64,000 nucleotides of DNA, taken from contig NZ_JADHDX010000001.1 of the NCBI RefSeq assembly GCF_016820585.1, positions 633,916 to 697,915 of the forward strand, written 5' to 3'. This DNA comes from Arthrobacter beigongshangensis. GTDB lineage: Bacteria > Bacillota > Bacilli > Bacillales_A > Planococcaceae. Both the position numbers and the translations under genes were made by a program. The first letter of the stretch is position 1; each line of letters starts with the position of its first letter. The notes below the pieces were generated by a model. That model was not told the DNA's origin. It saw only the letters and a program-made list of their open reading frames with translations, and did not search any database. Shown here one piece after another: positions 11,150 through 20,805 of this stretch.

Positions 11150-12331
11150 ATGAAGAATCAAAAAGGCGTATTGGCTATCTTGCTGATGAATTTGTTCATC
11201 GCATTTCTTGGCATTGGACTCGTTATCCCAGTGTTACCAACGATTATGAACGAGTTGAATATTTCTGGTGCAGTGGTCGGGTATATGGTGGCAGCATTTG
11301 CGATTACTCAGCTAATCTTCTCTCCGTTTGCAGGCCGATGGGCAGATAAATACGGACGGAAAATTATGATTGTTCTTGGTTTATTTGTCTTTGGTTTTTC
11401 AGAGTTTTTATTTGGAATTGGAAAAACTGTTGAAGTACTATTTATCTCGCGTATGCTTGGTGGAGTGAGTGCTGCTTTCATCATGCCTGCGGTGGCAGCA
11501 TTTATAGCAGATATTACAACGACTAGTACAAGATCGAAAGCGCTAGGTTATATGTCTGCGGCGATTAGCACAGGCTTTATTATTGGGCCAGGGATTGGTG
11601 GATTTTTAGCCGAAATAGGCACGCGTGTCCCTTTTTATTCCGCGGGGATATTAGGAGTGTTTGCCGCGATTTTGTCACTTATCCTCTTAACAGAGCCTGA
11701 GCGCGTAGCTGAAGAAGCACCGACACTTGGGCAAGTAACTGGGATTCGTCGTATTTTCATTCCTATGTATTTCATTGCATTTATTTTAATATTCGTATCA
11801 ACATTTGGGCTAGCCGCATTTGAATCACTCTTTAGCCTATTCGTTGACCACAAGTTTGGCTTTACACCAAAAGATATTGCCATCGTTATTACAGGTAGTG
11901 GCATCGTGGGTGCAATTGCGCAGGTTGTATTGTTTGACCGTCTATCAAGACGTATGGGTGAAATCAATTTGATACGCTACAGTTTAGCAATTTCGGCTGT
12001 ACTTGTTTTGTTGATGACCTTTGTCAGTTCTTATATATCTATTTTACTCACTACATTTGTCCTGTTTATCGGGTTTGACTTGATGCGACCAGCGATTACT
12101 TCTTACTTATCAAAAATTGCGGGCAACGAACAAGGCTTTGTCGGTGGCATGAACTCAACTTTCACTAGTATCGGTAATATTTTCGGCCCAATTATAGGTG
12201 GTGTACTTTTCGATATTAACCTAAATTATCCATACTATTTTGCGGCGATTGTTTTATTTATCGGTACGATTATTGCACTATTTTGGAAAAAGCCGAGTCA
12301 TGTAACGTTATTTGCGCGAGAAACTGACTGA
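11150..12331 (+). CDS. MFS multidrug efflux transporter, NorA/Bmr-like (DHA1)
   Basis: This is a 393-residue, 12-segment major facilitator of the drug:H+ antiporter-1 family, closest in character to Bmr, Blt and NorA. Visible hallmarks are motif A (GRWADKYGRK) between segments 2 and 3, motif C with GFIIGPGIGGFLAE in segment 5, and the opening FLGIGLVIPVLPT. It probably exports lipophilic cations or quinolones. The ATG at 11150 follows AGAGGAG. It is monocistronic, with an inverted repeat upstream. Confidence 0.85.
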   Translation: MKNQKGVLAILLMNLFIAFLGIGLVIPVLPTIMNELNISGAVVGYMVAAFAITQLIFSPFAGRWADKYGRKIMIVLGLFVFGFSEFLFGIGKTVEVLFISRMLGGVSAAFIMPAVAAFIADITTTSTRSKALGYMSAAISTGFIIGPGIGGFLAEIGTRVPFYSAGILGVFAAILSLILLTEPERVAEEAPTLGQVTGIRRIFIPMYFIAFILIFVSTFGLAAFESLFSLFVDHKFGFTPKDIAIVITGSGIVGAIAQVVLFDRLSRRMGEINLIRYSLAISAVLVLLMTFVSSYISILLTTFVLFIGFDLMRPAITSYLSKIAGNEQGFVGGMNSTFTSIGNIFGPIIGGVLFDINLNYPYYFAAIVLFIGTIIALFWKKPSHVTLFARETD

Positions 12332-12415
12332 AAGATCAAGCATCTTCACTAGACACCACATACTGCATCATGCGAGGATAGCTAGATATCGTATAAGTAA
12401 AGGGGATCTGATTTT

Positions 12416-13231
12416 ATGTATAAATTAGTTGCGATTGACCTTGATGGAACATTACTCACGGACGAGCTGATCATTACGCCTAGAACGATTCAAGCAATAC
12501 AAAAAGCAGTAGAATTAGGGACTGTTGTGACGATTGCAACAGGCCGTATGTATCCTTCAGCCAAACAGTTTGCGCAGCAACTAGGCATCAATGTGCCGGT
12601 TATTACTTATCAGGGAGCAATCATTAAGGAAATTGCGAGTAATGAAGTGCTCTATGAACGTCTCATTCCGGCGGATATTGCACAACAGTTGGTGGATATT
12701 GCGAATGAAAAAGATTTGCATTTACAAGTTTACCAGGATGATATTCTGTATGGGGCATCAGAAAGTGACAAGCTTATTGCTTATTCTAAAAAGTCTAAGG
12801 TCCCTTATAAGGTGGAACCGGATCTCGGAAAGCTTGCCAACCGAGGATTTACGAAAGCGCTCTTTATTGAAGCTTCAGATGACCTCGATCACTTACAAGA
12901 TGAATTGCGTGAGTTGTTTGGTGAGAGAGCACATATCTCTAAATCTGCTGTGAATTATCTTGAGGTGACACACCCAGAAGCGAACAAAGGAAGTGCTCTA
13001 CTGCATTTGGCGAGCAAGCTGGGTATTGATCGTTCAGAAACGATTGGGATAGGCGATAATCACAATGATATTGAGCTCATTCAAACGGCTGGTTTAGGTG
13101 TTGCGATGGGCAATGCTGTCCAAGCAGTGAAGGACATCGCCGATTATACTTCGTTGACGAATAATGAAGAGGGCGTTTGTCATGCGATTGAAAAGTTTGT
13201 ATTAGAACCGATGGGCGCTATAATTGAATAA
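12416..13231 (+). CDS. Cof-type HAD-superfamily hydrolase
   Basis: This is a 271-residue HAD phosphatase of the Cof/YidA type (class IIB cap). The DLDGTLL nucleophile motif is at residues 7-13, TIATGRMYP is motif II, a Lys occurs in the NKGSALLHLASKLGI segment, and GIGDNHNDIEL carries the Mg-binding acidic pair. Such enzymes dephosphorylate sugar phosphates or flavin and PLP intermediates; the real substrate cannot be read. The start follows AAAGGGG. Its terminator is shared with the convergent aldo/keto reductase. Confidence 0.85.
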   Translation: MYKLVAIDLDGTLLTDELIITPRTIQAIQKAVELGTVVTIATGRMYPSAKQFAQQLGINVPVITYQGAIIKEIASNEVLYERLIPADIAQQLVDIANEKDLHLQVYQDDILYGASESDKLIAYSKKSKVPYKVEPDLGKLANRGFTKALFIEASDDLDHLQDELRELFGERAHISKSAVNYLEVTHPEANKGSALLHLASKLGIDRSETIGIGDNHNDIELIQTAGLGVAMGNAVQAVKDIADYTSLTNNEEGVCHAIEKFVLEPMGAIIE

Positions 13232-13243
13232 AGTGAAAATAGG

Positions 13244-13290
13244 CATACAAAAACGCACAGTCAAATGACAATCTGTGCGTTTTTTGTATG
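13244..13290. terminator. Bidirectional terminator between the HAD gene and the aldo/keto reductase
   Basis: AAAAACGCACAG (to 13260) pairs with CTGTGCGTTTTT (from 13273); outer CATAC/GTATG bases extend the stem. A tracts upstream and T tracts downstream let it serve both strands. Confidence 0.9.
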
Positions 13291-13294
13291 TAAA

Positions 13295-14203
13295 TTAAAG
13301 ACGGTGCTCCCTGTATGTGTGGAACTGTGAAATACCCCTTAACCGAGTAATCTCCTCATCCGTCACTTGTTTCTCATATGCGATCACCGAATCAAGCAAT
13401 TGCTCTGTTGTGCGTGCACCAACGAGGGCAGATGCGACTGTTTGATCATGAAGAACATAAGCGATGGCTGCTGCGTGCAGGTCTGCTGATTGTTCACTTA
13501 GTGTTTGGACTGTACGTGTCAGTCCGGCAGCATCATAGTCAACGAAGCCGTTTGCTTGTTCTGCTCTTGCCAAACCTTCTGCGGTCAAAAAGCCTTTAGC
13601 AATTGTTCCCCTTGTGACAACAGACGCGCCAGCTTCATGAATCATCGGGAACCATTCTTCTGGTCTGCGGTCGAGTAAACTATATTGCATCATAACTGAA
13701 ATGGCAGTGCTTTTATCCAAGAATCTTTTTATGACGGTTGGACGGATCGAGGAAATGCCATATTGTCGGATGAGTCCTTCTTTTTTTAAGCTATCGAATG
13801 CATCGATTGTTTCATCGACATTGTCTTCCATTATCCCACCGTGGAGCTGATATAAGTCGATATAATCTGTTTCGAGGCGAAGCAAACTCTTTTTAATAGC
13901 TTCTGTTATATGCGCTTTGGAAGCGTCCCACGTCCAGCCCTTGCCGTCGGGATTCATTTTATTACCGGCTTTTGTAGCTAGGATAATATCTTGACGTCTT
14001 CCTTTTATTGCGTGACCAACAAGCTCTTCATTGCGACCACCCTCATACAAATCGGCTGTATCGAAATAATTGATGCCGGCATGGATTGCAGCGTCGATGA
14101 TGTTTTTGGATTCCCCTAGATTATTTGGTAACGACATACAGCCCAATCCGATTTCAGACACATACAGACCACTCTTGCCTAGATCTCTTTTCTTCATAAT
14201 CAT
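13295..14203 (-). CDS. Aldo/keto reductase (YqkF-like)
   Basis: This is a 302-residue NADPH-dependent aldo/keto reductase with the (beta/alpha)8 fold. The catalytic tetrad can be followed: Asp and Tyr in FDTADLYEGGRNEE (residues 45-60), Lys in ILATKAGNK and His in LYQLHGG. The NADPH-binding C-terminus has SALVGARTTEQL. Its place just upstream of nudF is where B. subtilis yqkF lies. The start at 14203, or a Met two codons later, follows AGGGGGT on the reverse strand. Substrate unknown. Confidence 0.88.
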   Translation of the reverse strand: MIMKKRDLGKSGLYVSEIGLGCMSLPNNLGESKNIIDAAIHAGINYFDTADLYEGGRNEELVGHAIKGRRQDIILATKAGNKMNPDGKGWTWDASKAHITEAIKKSLLRLETDYIDLYQLHGGIMEDNVDETIDAFDSLKKEGLIRQYGISSIRPTVIKRFLDKSTAISVMMQYSLLDRRPEEWFPMIHEAGASVVTRGTIAKGFLTAEGLARAEQANGFVDYDAAGLTRTVQTLSEQSADLHAAAIAYVLHDQTVASALVGARTTEQLLDSVIAYEKQVTDEEITRLRGISQFHTYREHRL

Positions 14204-14269
14204 GCACCCCCTGTTTTATCCATGGTACAATGTCGGCATTAGAAATTCTAGAAGAAGGGATTGACTAGC

Positions 14270-14815
14270 ATGAATAAATACGAAGAAAAAACGCTGTCAG
14301 GTGAAACTTTGTACGAAGGAAAAGTTATTACACTACGTGTGGAAGAGGTGGAATTACCGGATGGCAATCGAGCAAAACGTGAATTAATCAAACATCCAGG
14401 GGCAGTTGCGGTTATTGCGATTACTAGGGAAGGAAAATTAGTACTTGTTGAGCAATATCGCAAAGCGTTGGAGCGCTCGCTCATTGAAATACCAGCAGGG
14501 AAAATTGACCCGGGAGAGGCTCCAGAAATAACAGCAGTCCGTGAACTGGAAGAGGAGACGGGATATGGTGCAAAGGAATTTAGTTATATTCAATCGTTTG
14601 CGACGTCACCAGGCTTCGCAGATGAAATCATTCATCTGTATTTGGCGCGTGATCTGTATAAAATCGACAGTCCTGCGGCGGGCGATGAGGATGAGTTCAT
14701 AGAATTGTCGGAAGTAACGATTGAGCAGGCGGAGGATATGGTTGCGACGGGTAAAATATTCGATGCAAAAACAGCTTTTGCTGTACTCTATGCAAAAAAA
14801 CTTCTAGCAAAGTGA
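14270..14815 (+). CDS. nudF: ADP-ribose pyrophosphatase, Nudix family
   Basis: NudF hydrolyses ADP-ribose to AMP and ribose 5-phosphate, removing a reactive NAD breakdown product. The 181-residue protein carries a complete Nudix box: GKIDPGEAPE followed by RELEEETGYG around residues 78-101. Before it are LVEQYRKALERSLIEIPAG strands typical of ADP-ribose pyrophosphatases. The ATG at 14270 lies 10 nt after AGAAGGGA. An extended -10-like TGGTACAAT is at about 14224. Confidence 0.92.
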   Translation: MNKYEEKTLSGETLYEGKVITLRVEEVELPDGNRAKRELIKHPGAVAVIAITREGKLVLVEQYRKALERSLIEIPAGKIDPGEAPEITAVRELEEETGYGAKEFSYIQSFATSPGFADEIIHLYLARDLYKIDSPAAGDEDEFIELSEVTIEQAEDMVATGKIFDAKTAFAVLYAKKLLAK

Positions 14816-14932
14816 CCTAATTTTGAACGGACAAGCATATGTTGGACCAATCGAGCTTTTTAGGACAGTTGGATCTTACTTCGGTAAGCAATTATCCGTG
14901 AAAGCAGGACAAACTATGCGGAGGTGCAGCCT

Positions 14933-15448
14933 ATGGTCCGTTCCTTATCGTTCATCCACTTATTTATTATTTTGGCGGTCGGTTATATTGGTGGGGCATT
15001 ATTGTATCGCGACATGCCTACGGTTGCGATCGAAAGAGTGATTGCGCTTTATGATGTCCGTGTCGTCGGAGGACATGAGGCAGGTTATAGTAGACCTATA
15101 GGTACAGTGGCTCTGTTTTTCATCGTAACGTTTGCGATAGCGTCGTTCAGTAAAACGCGCTTTCTTGTACTGTTTTTAGGAGCAGTGAAATGCGTGTTTT
15201 TCGGTTTATCATCTTCCTATCTTCTCGGTTCGGGTGCAAAAATGATGGCCTATTCGATTTGGTGGTTTCCGTTTCAGTTCATCGGTTGCTTTCTATTTCT
15301 TATGTACTGTGCAATTCTAACTCCCCCCTACTTCATGAATACGACACTAGGGAAAAGGCGCAATATGCGTGCATTGCCAACAATAATTGGTCTATCGGTA
15401 GCCGTGCTCGCCATTGAAATTATTGTCTTTCAATTCATTCTTCTATAA
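14933..15448 (+). CDS. Membrane protein in the spoIIM position, possibly divergent SpoIIM
   Basis: This is a 171-residue, very hydrophobic protein with about five membrane segments: residues 5-25, 55-75, 78-100, 105-130 and 147-170. It lies between nudF and fur, where Bacillus encodes SpoIIM, the anchor of the DMP engulfment complex. The opening FIHLFIILAVGYIGGAL and a later FLGAVKCVFFGL stretch are loosely SpoIIM-like, but the protein is some 40 residues short and I see no decisive motif. The ATG at 14933 is chosen because GGAGGTG ends 6 nt upstream. The SpoIIM identity is an inference from position and topology. Confidence 0.5.
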   Translation: MVRSLSFIHLFIILAVGYIGGALLYRDMPTVAIERVIALYDVRVVGGHEAGYSRPIGTVALFFIVTFAIASFSKTRFLVLFLGAVKCVFFGLSSSYLLGSGAKMMAYSIWWFPFQFIGCFLFLMYCAILTPPYFMNTTLGKRRNMRALPTIIGLSVAVLAIEIIVFQFILL

Positions 15449-15487
15449 AGAATAATTGTCCTCACTGCCCCAACCGTTTCCTTTATG

Positions 15488-15517
15488 TTGTCAGAAGGAA
15501 AGCCCATTTGGTATAAT
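15488..15517 (+). promoter_or_regulatory. Probable SigA promoter of fur
   Basis: TTGTCA (15488-15493) and TATAAT (15512-15517) are separated by 18 nt; the -10 box is extended (TGGTATAAT). It lies 26 nt before the fur ATG. No clear Fur box overlaps it. Confidence 0.6.
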
Positions 15518-15542
15518 GGAAGCAGTTTGAGGGGGGCGTCGT

Positions 15543-16001
15543 ATGGAGAGCCGAATCGATCGGATAAAAAAACAATTGCATGGGGCAAGTTACAAGTTAA
15601 CGCCCCAGCGTGAAGCGACGGTTTTGGTCCTCCTTGAACATGAGGAAGACCATCTAAGTGCCGAAGATGTATTTTTACTAGTCAAAGAGAAAGCACCCGA
15701 AATTGGGCTAGCTACTGTATATCGTACGCTTGAGTTGCTAACAGATCTTAAAGTAGTCGATAAAATCAATTTTGGTGACGGGGTATCGAGATATGATTTG
15801 CGGCAGGAAGGTGCTGCCCATTTCCATCATCACCTCATTTGCATCGAATGTGGTACAGTGGACGAAATTCAGGAAGATCTTCTCGGCGATGTCGAAAAGA
15901 TTGTTGAAAGCCGTTTTCAATTTGCCATTAAAGATCATTGGTTAACGTTTCATGGTGTTTGTAAAAGATGTACATCGGATGTAGATGATAGTGAAGTTTA
16001 A
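15543..16001 (+). CDS. fur: Ferric uptake regulator Fur
   Basis: This is a 152-residue Fur-family metalloregulator. An N-terminal winged helix (to about residue 80, with LTPQREATVLVLL and GLATVYRTLELL recognition helix) is followed by a dimerisation domain with the metal motif AHFHHHLICIECG and the CKRC zinc pair at the C-terminus. Its place before xerD matches the Bacillus fur gene rather than perR or zur. Fe-bound Fur would repress iron uptake genes. The stop codon TAA forms the first bases of the hairpin that opens repeat copy B. Confidence 0.92.
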   Translation: MESRIDRIKKQLHGASYKLTPQREATVLVLLEHEEDHLSAEDVFLLVKEKAPEIGLATVYRTLELLTDLKVVDKINFGDGVSRYDLRQEGAAHFHHHLICIECGTVDEIQEDLLGDVEKIVESRFQFAIKDHWLTFHGVCKRCTSDVDDSEV

Positions 16002-16180
16002 CAGGGAGGAATGAAGTTCAATTCCTCCCTGTTAATGCCTTCGGCGGATGTCCCAGATTTTTAATGGAGAAGAAAGGCAACTAAAGTTCGCCGCGTCCTG
16101 CGGCAACAGTTGCATACCTGCATCCTGCAGGTACAAGCTCAATTCAAAATCTGGACGCAAACATGCCGAGGCGTGTTTGA
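15999..16180 (+). repeat. Structured intergenic repeat, copy B (long form)
   Basis: In order: a 14-bp perfect stem, 15999-16012 with 16021-16034, whose first bases are the fur stop; the core TTCGGCGGATGTC; a long stem CCAGATTTT (16053-16061) with AAAATCTGG (16146-16154). Inside the long stem are the hairpins GCCGC-GTCCT-GCGGC (16090-16104) and ACCTGCA-TCC-TGCAGGT (16116-16132). The end hairpin is CAAACATGC/GCGTGTTTG (16158-16179). Relative to other copies, several stem bases changed on both sides. Confidence 0.85.
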
Positions 16181-16288
16181 TAAAAAGGGATGGCGCGCCG
16201 CTATCCCTTTTGTCGTTGGATACGAAAGGGGGAAAGGGATTGTTTAAACAAAGGATAGACAGAACTTGTTTTTTATTTCCCGCTATTC

Positions 16289-17188
16289 ATGAAAGATAAT
16301 CATTTTGCGCTTGAGGATTATATGCATTTTTTAAAAGTGGAACGCCAATTGTCTAGCAATACGATTATTTCTTATAGGCGTGATCTAGATGATTACATGG
16401 ATCATCTAGAAGATAAAGGCTTCAAAACGATTGATGATGTAGATCGACCGGCTATTTTAGAGCATTTGCAACGTTTGAAAGAAAGTGGTAAATCTTCAAG
16501 AACTGTGTCGAGACATATCTCCTCAATTCGCTCCTTTCATCAGTTTCTTTTACGAGAAAAAGTGACTACTCAAGATCCGACGGTACATTTAGAATTACCG
16601 AAGCTAGAGCAGAAATTGCCACGCGTTTTGTCTATGGAAGAAGTAGATAGGTTAATCGCTATCCCAGATCGTTCAAAGCCTCAAGGCGTGAGGGACCATG
16701 CGCTATTGGAAATATTGTATGGGACAGGAATGCGGGTTAGTGAGCTAATTGGGTTAGATATGGATGATATCCATTTGTCGATGGGCTTTGTTCGCGTGTT
16801 CGGTAAGGGGGGGAAGGAACGGATTATCCCACTCGGCGGCAAAGCCATTGAAGCTTGTCAAACGTATATAGCTGAGGCGCGTCCTGGTTTTATCGCCAAG
16901 CAAAAACAAGCGGAAGCATTGTTTGTCAATATGCGTGGAACTCGTCTAACAAGGCAAGGCTGCTGGAAGCTATTGAAGGGGCATGCACTGGAAGCGGGTA
17001 TACAAAAGGAATTGACACCGCATATTTTGCGTCATTCTTTTGCTACGCATCTCATTGAAAATGGGGCGGATCTGCGTGCTGTTCAGGAAATGCTTGGCCA
17101 TGCAGATATTTCAACAACTCAAATTTATACACATGTTAGCCGTTCACGGTTAAAAGAAGTGTATGTGAAATTTCACCCGCGGGCTTGA
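16289..17188 (+). CDS. xerD: Tyrosine recombinase XerD (RipX)
   Basis: XerD, with its partner recombinase, resolves chromosome dimers at dif sites. The 299-residue protein has the N-terminal SAM-like core-binding domain and a C-terminal catalytic domain. Its tetrad is visible: Arg in [12 protein letters not shown], His-x-x-Arg in [11 protein letters not shown], His in [10 protein letters not shown] and the nucleophile Tyr in IYTH. The ATG at 16289 gives the family's normal N-terminus but has no evident ribosome-binding site. ATG 16322 has GAGGA just upstream but would shorten the first helix. Repeat copy B fills the gap to fur. Confidence 0.92.
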   Translation: MKDNHFALEDYMHFLKVERQLSSNTIISYRRDLDDYMDHLEDKGFKTIDDVDRPAILEHLQRLKESGKSSRTVSRHISSIRSFHQFLLREKVTTQDPTVHLELPKLEQKLPRVLSMEEVDRLIAIPDRSKPQGVRDHALLEILYGTGMRVSELIGLDMDDIHLSMGFVRVFGKGGKERIIPLGGKAIEACQTYIAEARPGFIAKQKQAEALFVNMRGTRLTRQGCWKLLKGHALEAGIQKELTPHILRHSFATHLIENGADLRAVQEMLGHADISTTQIYTHVSRSRLKEVYVKFHPRA

Positions 17189-17226
17189 AATAATGGAAAC
17201 AGATTATTTAATTGGAGGAAACAACT

Positions 17227-18420
17227 ATGCAAAAACAACAATTTAAACGCATCCATGTAATCGTACTTGACTCCGTAGGTATCGGAGAAGCCCCGGATGC
17301 CCAATTATTCGGTGATGTAGGCTCCAATACGCTCGGGCACATCGGAGACGCAATGGAAGGATTACATATGCCTCATATGAGCAAACTGGGCCTTGGGAAC
17401 ATCGGTGAAATAAAAGGGATTACAGTTGAAGACGAGCCACAGGCGTATTATGGCAAAATGGAAGAAGCATCCGTTGGTAAGGATACTATGACGGGGCATT
17501 GGGAAATTATGGGGTTGAATATTGACAAGCCGTTCAAAGTCTATCCGAATGGCTTTCCACAAGAATTGATTGCTGAATTAGAGCAACGAACAGGACGTAA
17601 AGTGATTTGCAATCAACCTGCAAGTGGGACAGAGGTTCTTGACGAATACGGAGAAGAGCATATGGAGACAGGTGCGCTAATCGTCTATACATCAGCGGAT
17701 CCGGTATTACAAATAGCAGCACATGAAGGTATTATTCCGATTGAGGAACAATATCGCATTTGTGAAATTGCACGTGAATTAACATTGGATCCAAAATATT
17801 TGGTCGGTCGTGTCATTGCGCGTCCATTTATTGGGGAACCAGGAAATTTCACGCGTACGACGAATCGCCATGACTATGCACTGAAGCCGTTTGGTCGGAC
17901 TGTTATGAATGAATTAGTAGATGCTACATATGATGTGATTGCAGTTGGTAAAATTGCGGATATCTTTAATGGAGAAGGCATTACAGAATCAGTTCGTACA
18001 GTGAGTAATATGGATGGCGTTGACAAATTGTTAGATGTTATGAAGAAGGATTTCAAGGGGCTTAGCTTTACTAATCTTGTCGATTTTGATGCATTATTTG
18101 GTCATCGAAGAGATCCAATTGGGTATGGTAATGCGTTGCAGGAATTCGATGCAAGGTTACCGGAAATTATGACGGCTTTGCATGAAGAGGATTTGCTAAT
18201 CATTACAGCGGATCATGGAAATGATCCGACCTATCCAGGGACGGATCATACACGTGAATACGTTCCGCTGCTTGTTTATTCGCCTAGTTTCAAGCGTGGC
18301 GGAGCTTTGCCGCAAAGGGAGACGTTTTCGGATGTTGGAGCGACAGTTGCGGATAACTTTAACGTGAAACTGCCAGAGTTCGGGGTAAGTTTCTTGAGTT
18401 TATTAGTTGGAAAGGTGTGA
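17227..18420 (+). CDS. deoB: Phosphopentomutase
   Basis: DeoB (Drm) interconverts ribose or deoxyribose 1-phosphate and 5-phosphate, linking nucleoside breakdown to central metabolism. The 397-residue protein is an alkaline-phosphatase-superfamily metalloenzyme. Metal ligands appear in IVLDSVGIG near the N-terminus (as [13 protein letters not shown]), [14 protein letters not shown] around 88 (phosphorylatable Thr), [18 protein letters not shown] near 330, and RDPIGYG. The ATG follows GGAGG. It directly precedes pdp, whose product it uses. Confidence 0.95.
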   Translation: MQKQQFKRIHVIVLDSVGIGEAPDAQLFGDVGSNTLGHIGDAMEGLHMPHMSKLGLGNIGEIKGITVEDEPQAYYGKMEEASVGKDTMTGHWEIMGLNIDKPFKVYPNGFPQELIAELEQRTGRKVICNQPASGTEVLDEYGEEHMETGALIVYTSADPVLQIAAHEGIIPIEEQYRICEIARELTLDPKYLVGRVIARPFIGEPGNFTRTTNRHDYALKPFGRTVMNELVDATYDVIAVGKIADIFNGEGITESVRTVSNMDGVDKLLDVMKKDFKGLSFTNLVDFDALFGHRRDPIGYGNALQEFDARLPEIMTALHEEDLLIITADHGNDPTYPGTDHTREYVPLLVYSPSFKRGGALPQRETFSDVGATVADNFNVKLPEFGVSFLSLLVGKV

Positions 18421-18425
18421 TGTCA

Positions 18426-19733
18426 ATGTTTAGAATGGTTGATGTAATCGAGAAAAAACGCAATGGTGAAGTGCTTTCGAAGGAAGAAATCACATTTTTC
18501 GTCAATGGTTATACAGATGGGTCAATTCCTGATTATCAAGCAAGTGCTTTTCTTATGGCAATTTACTTTACTGGGATGTCTGCGGAAGAACAAGGTCATC
18601 TGACGATGGCGATGGTTGAATCGGGCGATCAGATTGATTTGTCGGCGATTGAAGGGATTAAAGTCGATAAGCACTCCACTGGAGGGGTGGGCGATACGAC
18701 GACACTTATCTTGGTGCCGCTTGTCGCTGCGTGTGGCGTACCTGTTGCGAAGATGAGTGGTCGTGGACTTGGCCATACAGGTGGAACGCTTGATAAGTTG
18801 GAGTCAATTGAGGGTTTTCACATTGAGTTAACGGAAGAGCAATTCGCCAAGCAAGTGAATGACTTGAATTTGGCAGTTATCGGTCAAAGTGGTAACCTAA
18901 CGCCGGCAGATAAAAAGCTGTACGCCTTACGAGATGTAACAGCAACTGTTGATAGTATTCCTTTAATTGCTAGTTCGATTATGAGTAAGAAAATTGCTGC
19001 GGGCGCAGACGCCATCGTGCTGGATGTTAAAACTGGCGATGGGGCATTCATGAAAACCGAAGCAGATGCTAAAGCACTTGCTGAGTCAATGGTAGCGATT
19101 GGTAAGCAAGTGGGTAGACAGACAATGGCAGTCATTTCGGATATGAGTCAGCCGCTTGGTTTTGCGATTGGGAACGCGCTTGAAGTTATAGAGGCGATTG
19201 AAACGCTAAAAGGGCAAGGGCCAGATGATTTGACAGAACTTTGTTTTGTTCTCGGCAGCAAGATGATTGTGGCAGGCGGCAAAGCGGATTCGATTGATGA
19301 AGCCCGTGACATGCTGAAAGCGGTTATCGCCGACGGTTCAGCGCTTGAATTATTCGGCAAGCTGATTGAAGCGCAGGGAGGCAATGCGGCAATTATCCAT
19401 GATGTTTCGTTGTTGCCTACCGCAAAATATCAAATTGAGGTACCAGCACTGACATCAGGGTATGTTACGAAAATGGAAGCGGATGATATCGGTGTTGCGG
19501 CCATGCTATTAGGGGCAGGACGAGCGACGAAGGAAGATGAAATTGACCTCGCCGTTGGAATTGTTTTGCGTAAAAAAATTGGTGATTCCGTACAGCAAGG
19601 TGAGCCACTTGCCGTCATTCATTCGAATATACAGGATGTGGAACGTTCTATCGCTTTGATACAACAACATATTATCATTAGCGAACAAGCAGTTGAAAGC
19701 CCGCGTCTCATTGGAGAAATGATCACGGGTTGA
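18426..19733 (+). CDS. pdp: Pyrimidine-nucleoside phosphorylase
   Basis: Pdp splits uridine, thymidine and deoxyuridine with phosphate into base and (deoxy)ribose 1-phosphate, which deoB then isomerises. The 435-residue protein opens with [15 protein letters not shown] and has the phosphate-binding KHSTGGVGD, the family signature [17 protein letters not shown] and the C-terminal barrel-sandwich domain. ATG 18426 is preferred because GGAAAGGTG ends about 8 nt upstream; ATG 18420 overlaps the deoB stop (TGATG). The purine nucleoside phosphorylase that sits between drm and the sigF operon in Bacillus is not here. Confidence 0.93.
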   Translation: MFRMVDVIEKKRNGEVLSKEEITFFVNGYTDGSIPDYQASAFLMAIYFTGMSAEEQGHLTMAMVESGDQIDLSAIEGIKVDKHSTGGVGDTTTLILVPLVAACGVPVAKMSGRGLGHTGGTLDKLESIEGFHIELTEEQFAKQVNDLNLAVIGQSGNLTPADKKLYALRDVTATVDSIPLIASSIMSKKIAAGADAIVLDVKTGDGAFMKTEADAKALAESMVAIGKQVGRQTMAVISDMSQPLGFAIGNALEVIEAIETLKGQGPDDLTELCFVLGSKMIVAGGKADSIDEARDMLKAVIADGSALELFGKLIEAQGGNAAIIHDVSLLPTAKYQIEVPALTSGYVTKMEADDIGVAAMLLGAGRATKEDEIDLAVGIVLRKKIGDSVQQGEPLAVIHSNIQDVERSIALIQQHIIISEQAVESPRLIGEMITG

Positions 19734-19750
19734 ATTGAATAATTGTGAAG

Positions 19751-19799
19751 GGCTATCCCGTTGATCGAGATTTTTCGGTCGATGGGGTAGCTTTTTTTT
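19751..19799 (+). terminator. Terminator of deoB-pdp
   Basis: GCTATCCC (19752-19759) pairs with GGGGTAGC (19784-19791) with a further TCGA inner stem, followed by eight T. Confidence 0.9.
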
Positions 19800-20025
19800 G
19801 ATTGTAGGTATTTGGGTATTTATTAAAGGAAAGAAGCCTTCTAACAACGTTTGATGCTGACTTCGCTGGAGATAACGAAGCATCATAAGTTCGGCAAATG
19901 CCATAATAATATATTTTTAGAACATCCATTCAGATGTTCTTTTTCTTTATATATAAACGAAGAGAAAGCGGAGTGAGATTGTGCCTTACGATACATAAGG
20001 CACAGAATGCGTAGTAAAAGAACGT
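19800..20025. other. Gene-free stretch with three further hairpins
   Basis: No convincing ORF is present between the pdp terminator and the convergent AhpD-like gene. It holds a GATGCT...AGCATC hairpin (about 19849-19884). A good terminator-like hairpin, AGAACATC-CATTCA-GATGTTCT plus TTTTTC (19919-19945), has no gene directly before it. GTGCCTTA/TAAGGCAC (19981-20003) is a third. The orphan terminator suggests a lost gene or an RNA. Confidence 0.5.
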
Positions 20026-20054
20026 GAAAAAACGAACACCGAAAGATGTTCGTT
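20026..20054 (-). terminator. Terminator of the AhpD-like gene
   Basis: On the reverse strand AACGAACA pairs with TGTTCGTT and is followed by a T tract (A run at 20026-20031 on the + strand). Confidence 0.85.
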
Positions 20055-20062
20055 GAGAGTAA

Positions 20063-20506
20063 TTATTTTTCAGTCGCGATATTACCCATTGCAATAGAAA
20101 TTCTATTCCAACTGTTGATTTGATTGATGATTAGAACAAGGTCAACATATTGTTTCTCGTCATATTGTTCAAGTACTCGCTTATATAGATCGTCAGGAAC
20201 TCTTTTGGTAGGGATTAGAGTAATATGCTCAGACAGTTCCAGAGCAACTTTCTCCGCTGGTGTATAAAAAGTGCATTCATTCCAAGCGCTCAAACAATAA
20301 ATTCGTTGTTCAGTTTCACCCATCTTACGAGCATCGGATGAATGCATATCAATGCAGAAGGCGCAGCCATTAATTTGAGAGGCTCTGATTTTGATTAACT
20401 CTCTAGTTGTTCTATTTATTGTAGACTGCTTAGTGTACTTCTCCATATCCATCATAATTTTCATACCTTCGGGTGCAACATCATTGTAGGGAACTCTTTG
20501 ACTCAT
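20063..20506 (-). CDS. Carboxymuconolactone decarboxylase / AhpD-like protein
   Basis: This is a 147-residue all-helical protein of the AhpD/CMD superfamily. The redox motif CAFCIDMHSSDARKMGE (residues 52-68) contains the CxxC pair and the downstream His of alkylhydroperoxidase-like proteins. Members reduce peroxides with a partner or act on lactones, and the substrate is not determinable here. The start follows AAGGAGT on the reverse strand. It is the first gene of a small patch replacing the expected dacF, and stands alone with its own terminator. Confidence 0.83.
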   Translation of the reverse strand: MSQRVPYNDVAPEGMKIMMDMEKYTKQSTINRTTRELIKIRASQINGCAFCIDMHSSDARKMGETEQRIYCLSAWNECTFYTPAEKVALELSEHITLIPTKRVPDDLYKRVLEQYDEKQYVDLVLIINQINSWNRISIAMGNIATEK

Positions 20507-20805
20507 AAGGCAAGACTCCTTTTGGTTTTAATTTACCACTATTATACCCATTCTCGAACGTTTGTACTAACTTTTTGTTTGATATTCAAATTAAGAGGAA
20601 TTTCACTTGTAAATTGGAGCTAGTAGCTTCGTAGTACGACTCATTATGTGTAACAGCAAGCACCTTATTGAAATGTTATTTTATGCCTCCTAAATGGGTA
20701 ATCATGGTACTATGAAATTTAATAGTTATTCAATTAATTTGGTATGTTTGTTAAATAAGGGTGTAGCATAAATCACTAAAAATTACATTTTGAAAGAGGG
20801 ATATT

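Noticed and set aside
14823..14932. Small ORFs in the gap between nudF and the SpoIIM-position gene
   Set aside because: The longer one overlaps the real gene's start out of frame, and neither has a convincing ribosome-binding site.
16048..16288. An 83-codon ORF between fur and xerD
   Set aside because: It is read through repeat copy B and has no domain character or ribosome-binding site.
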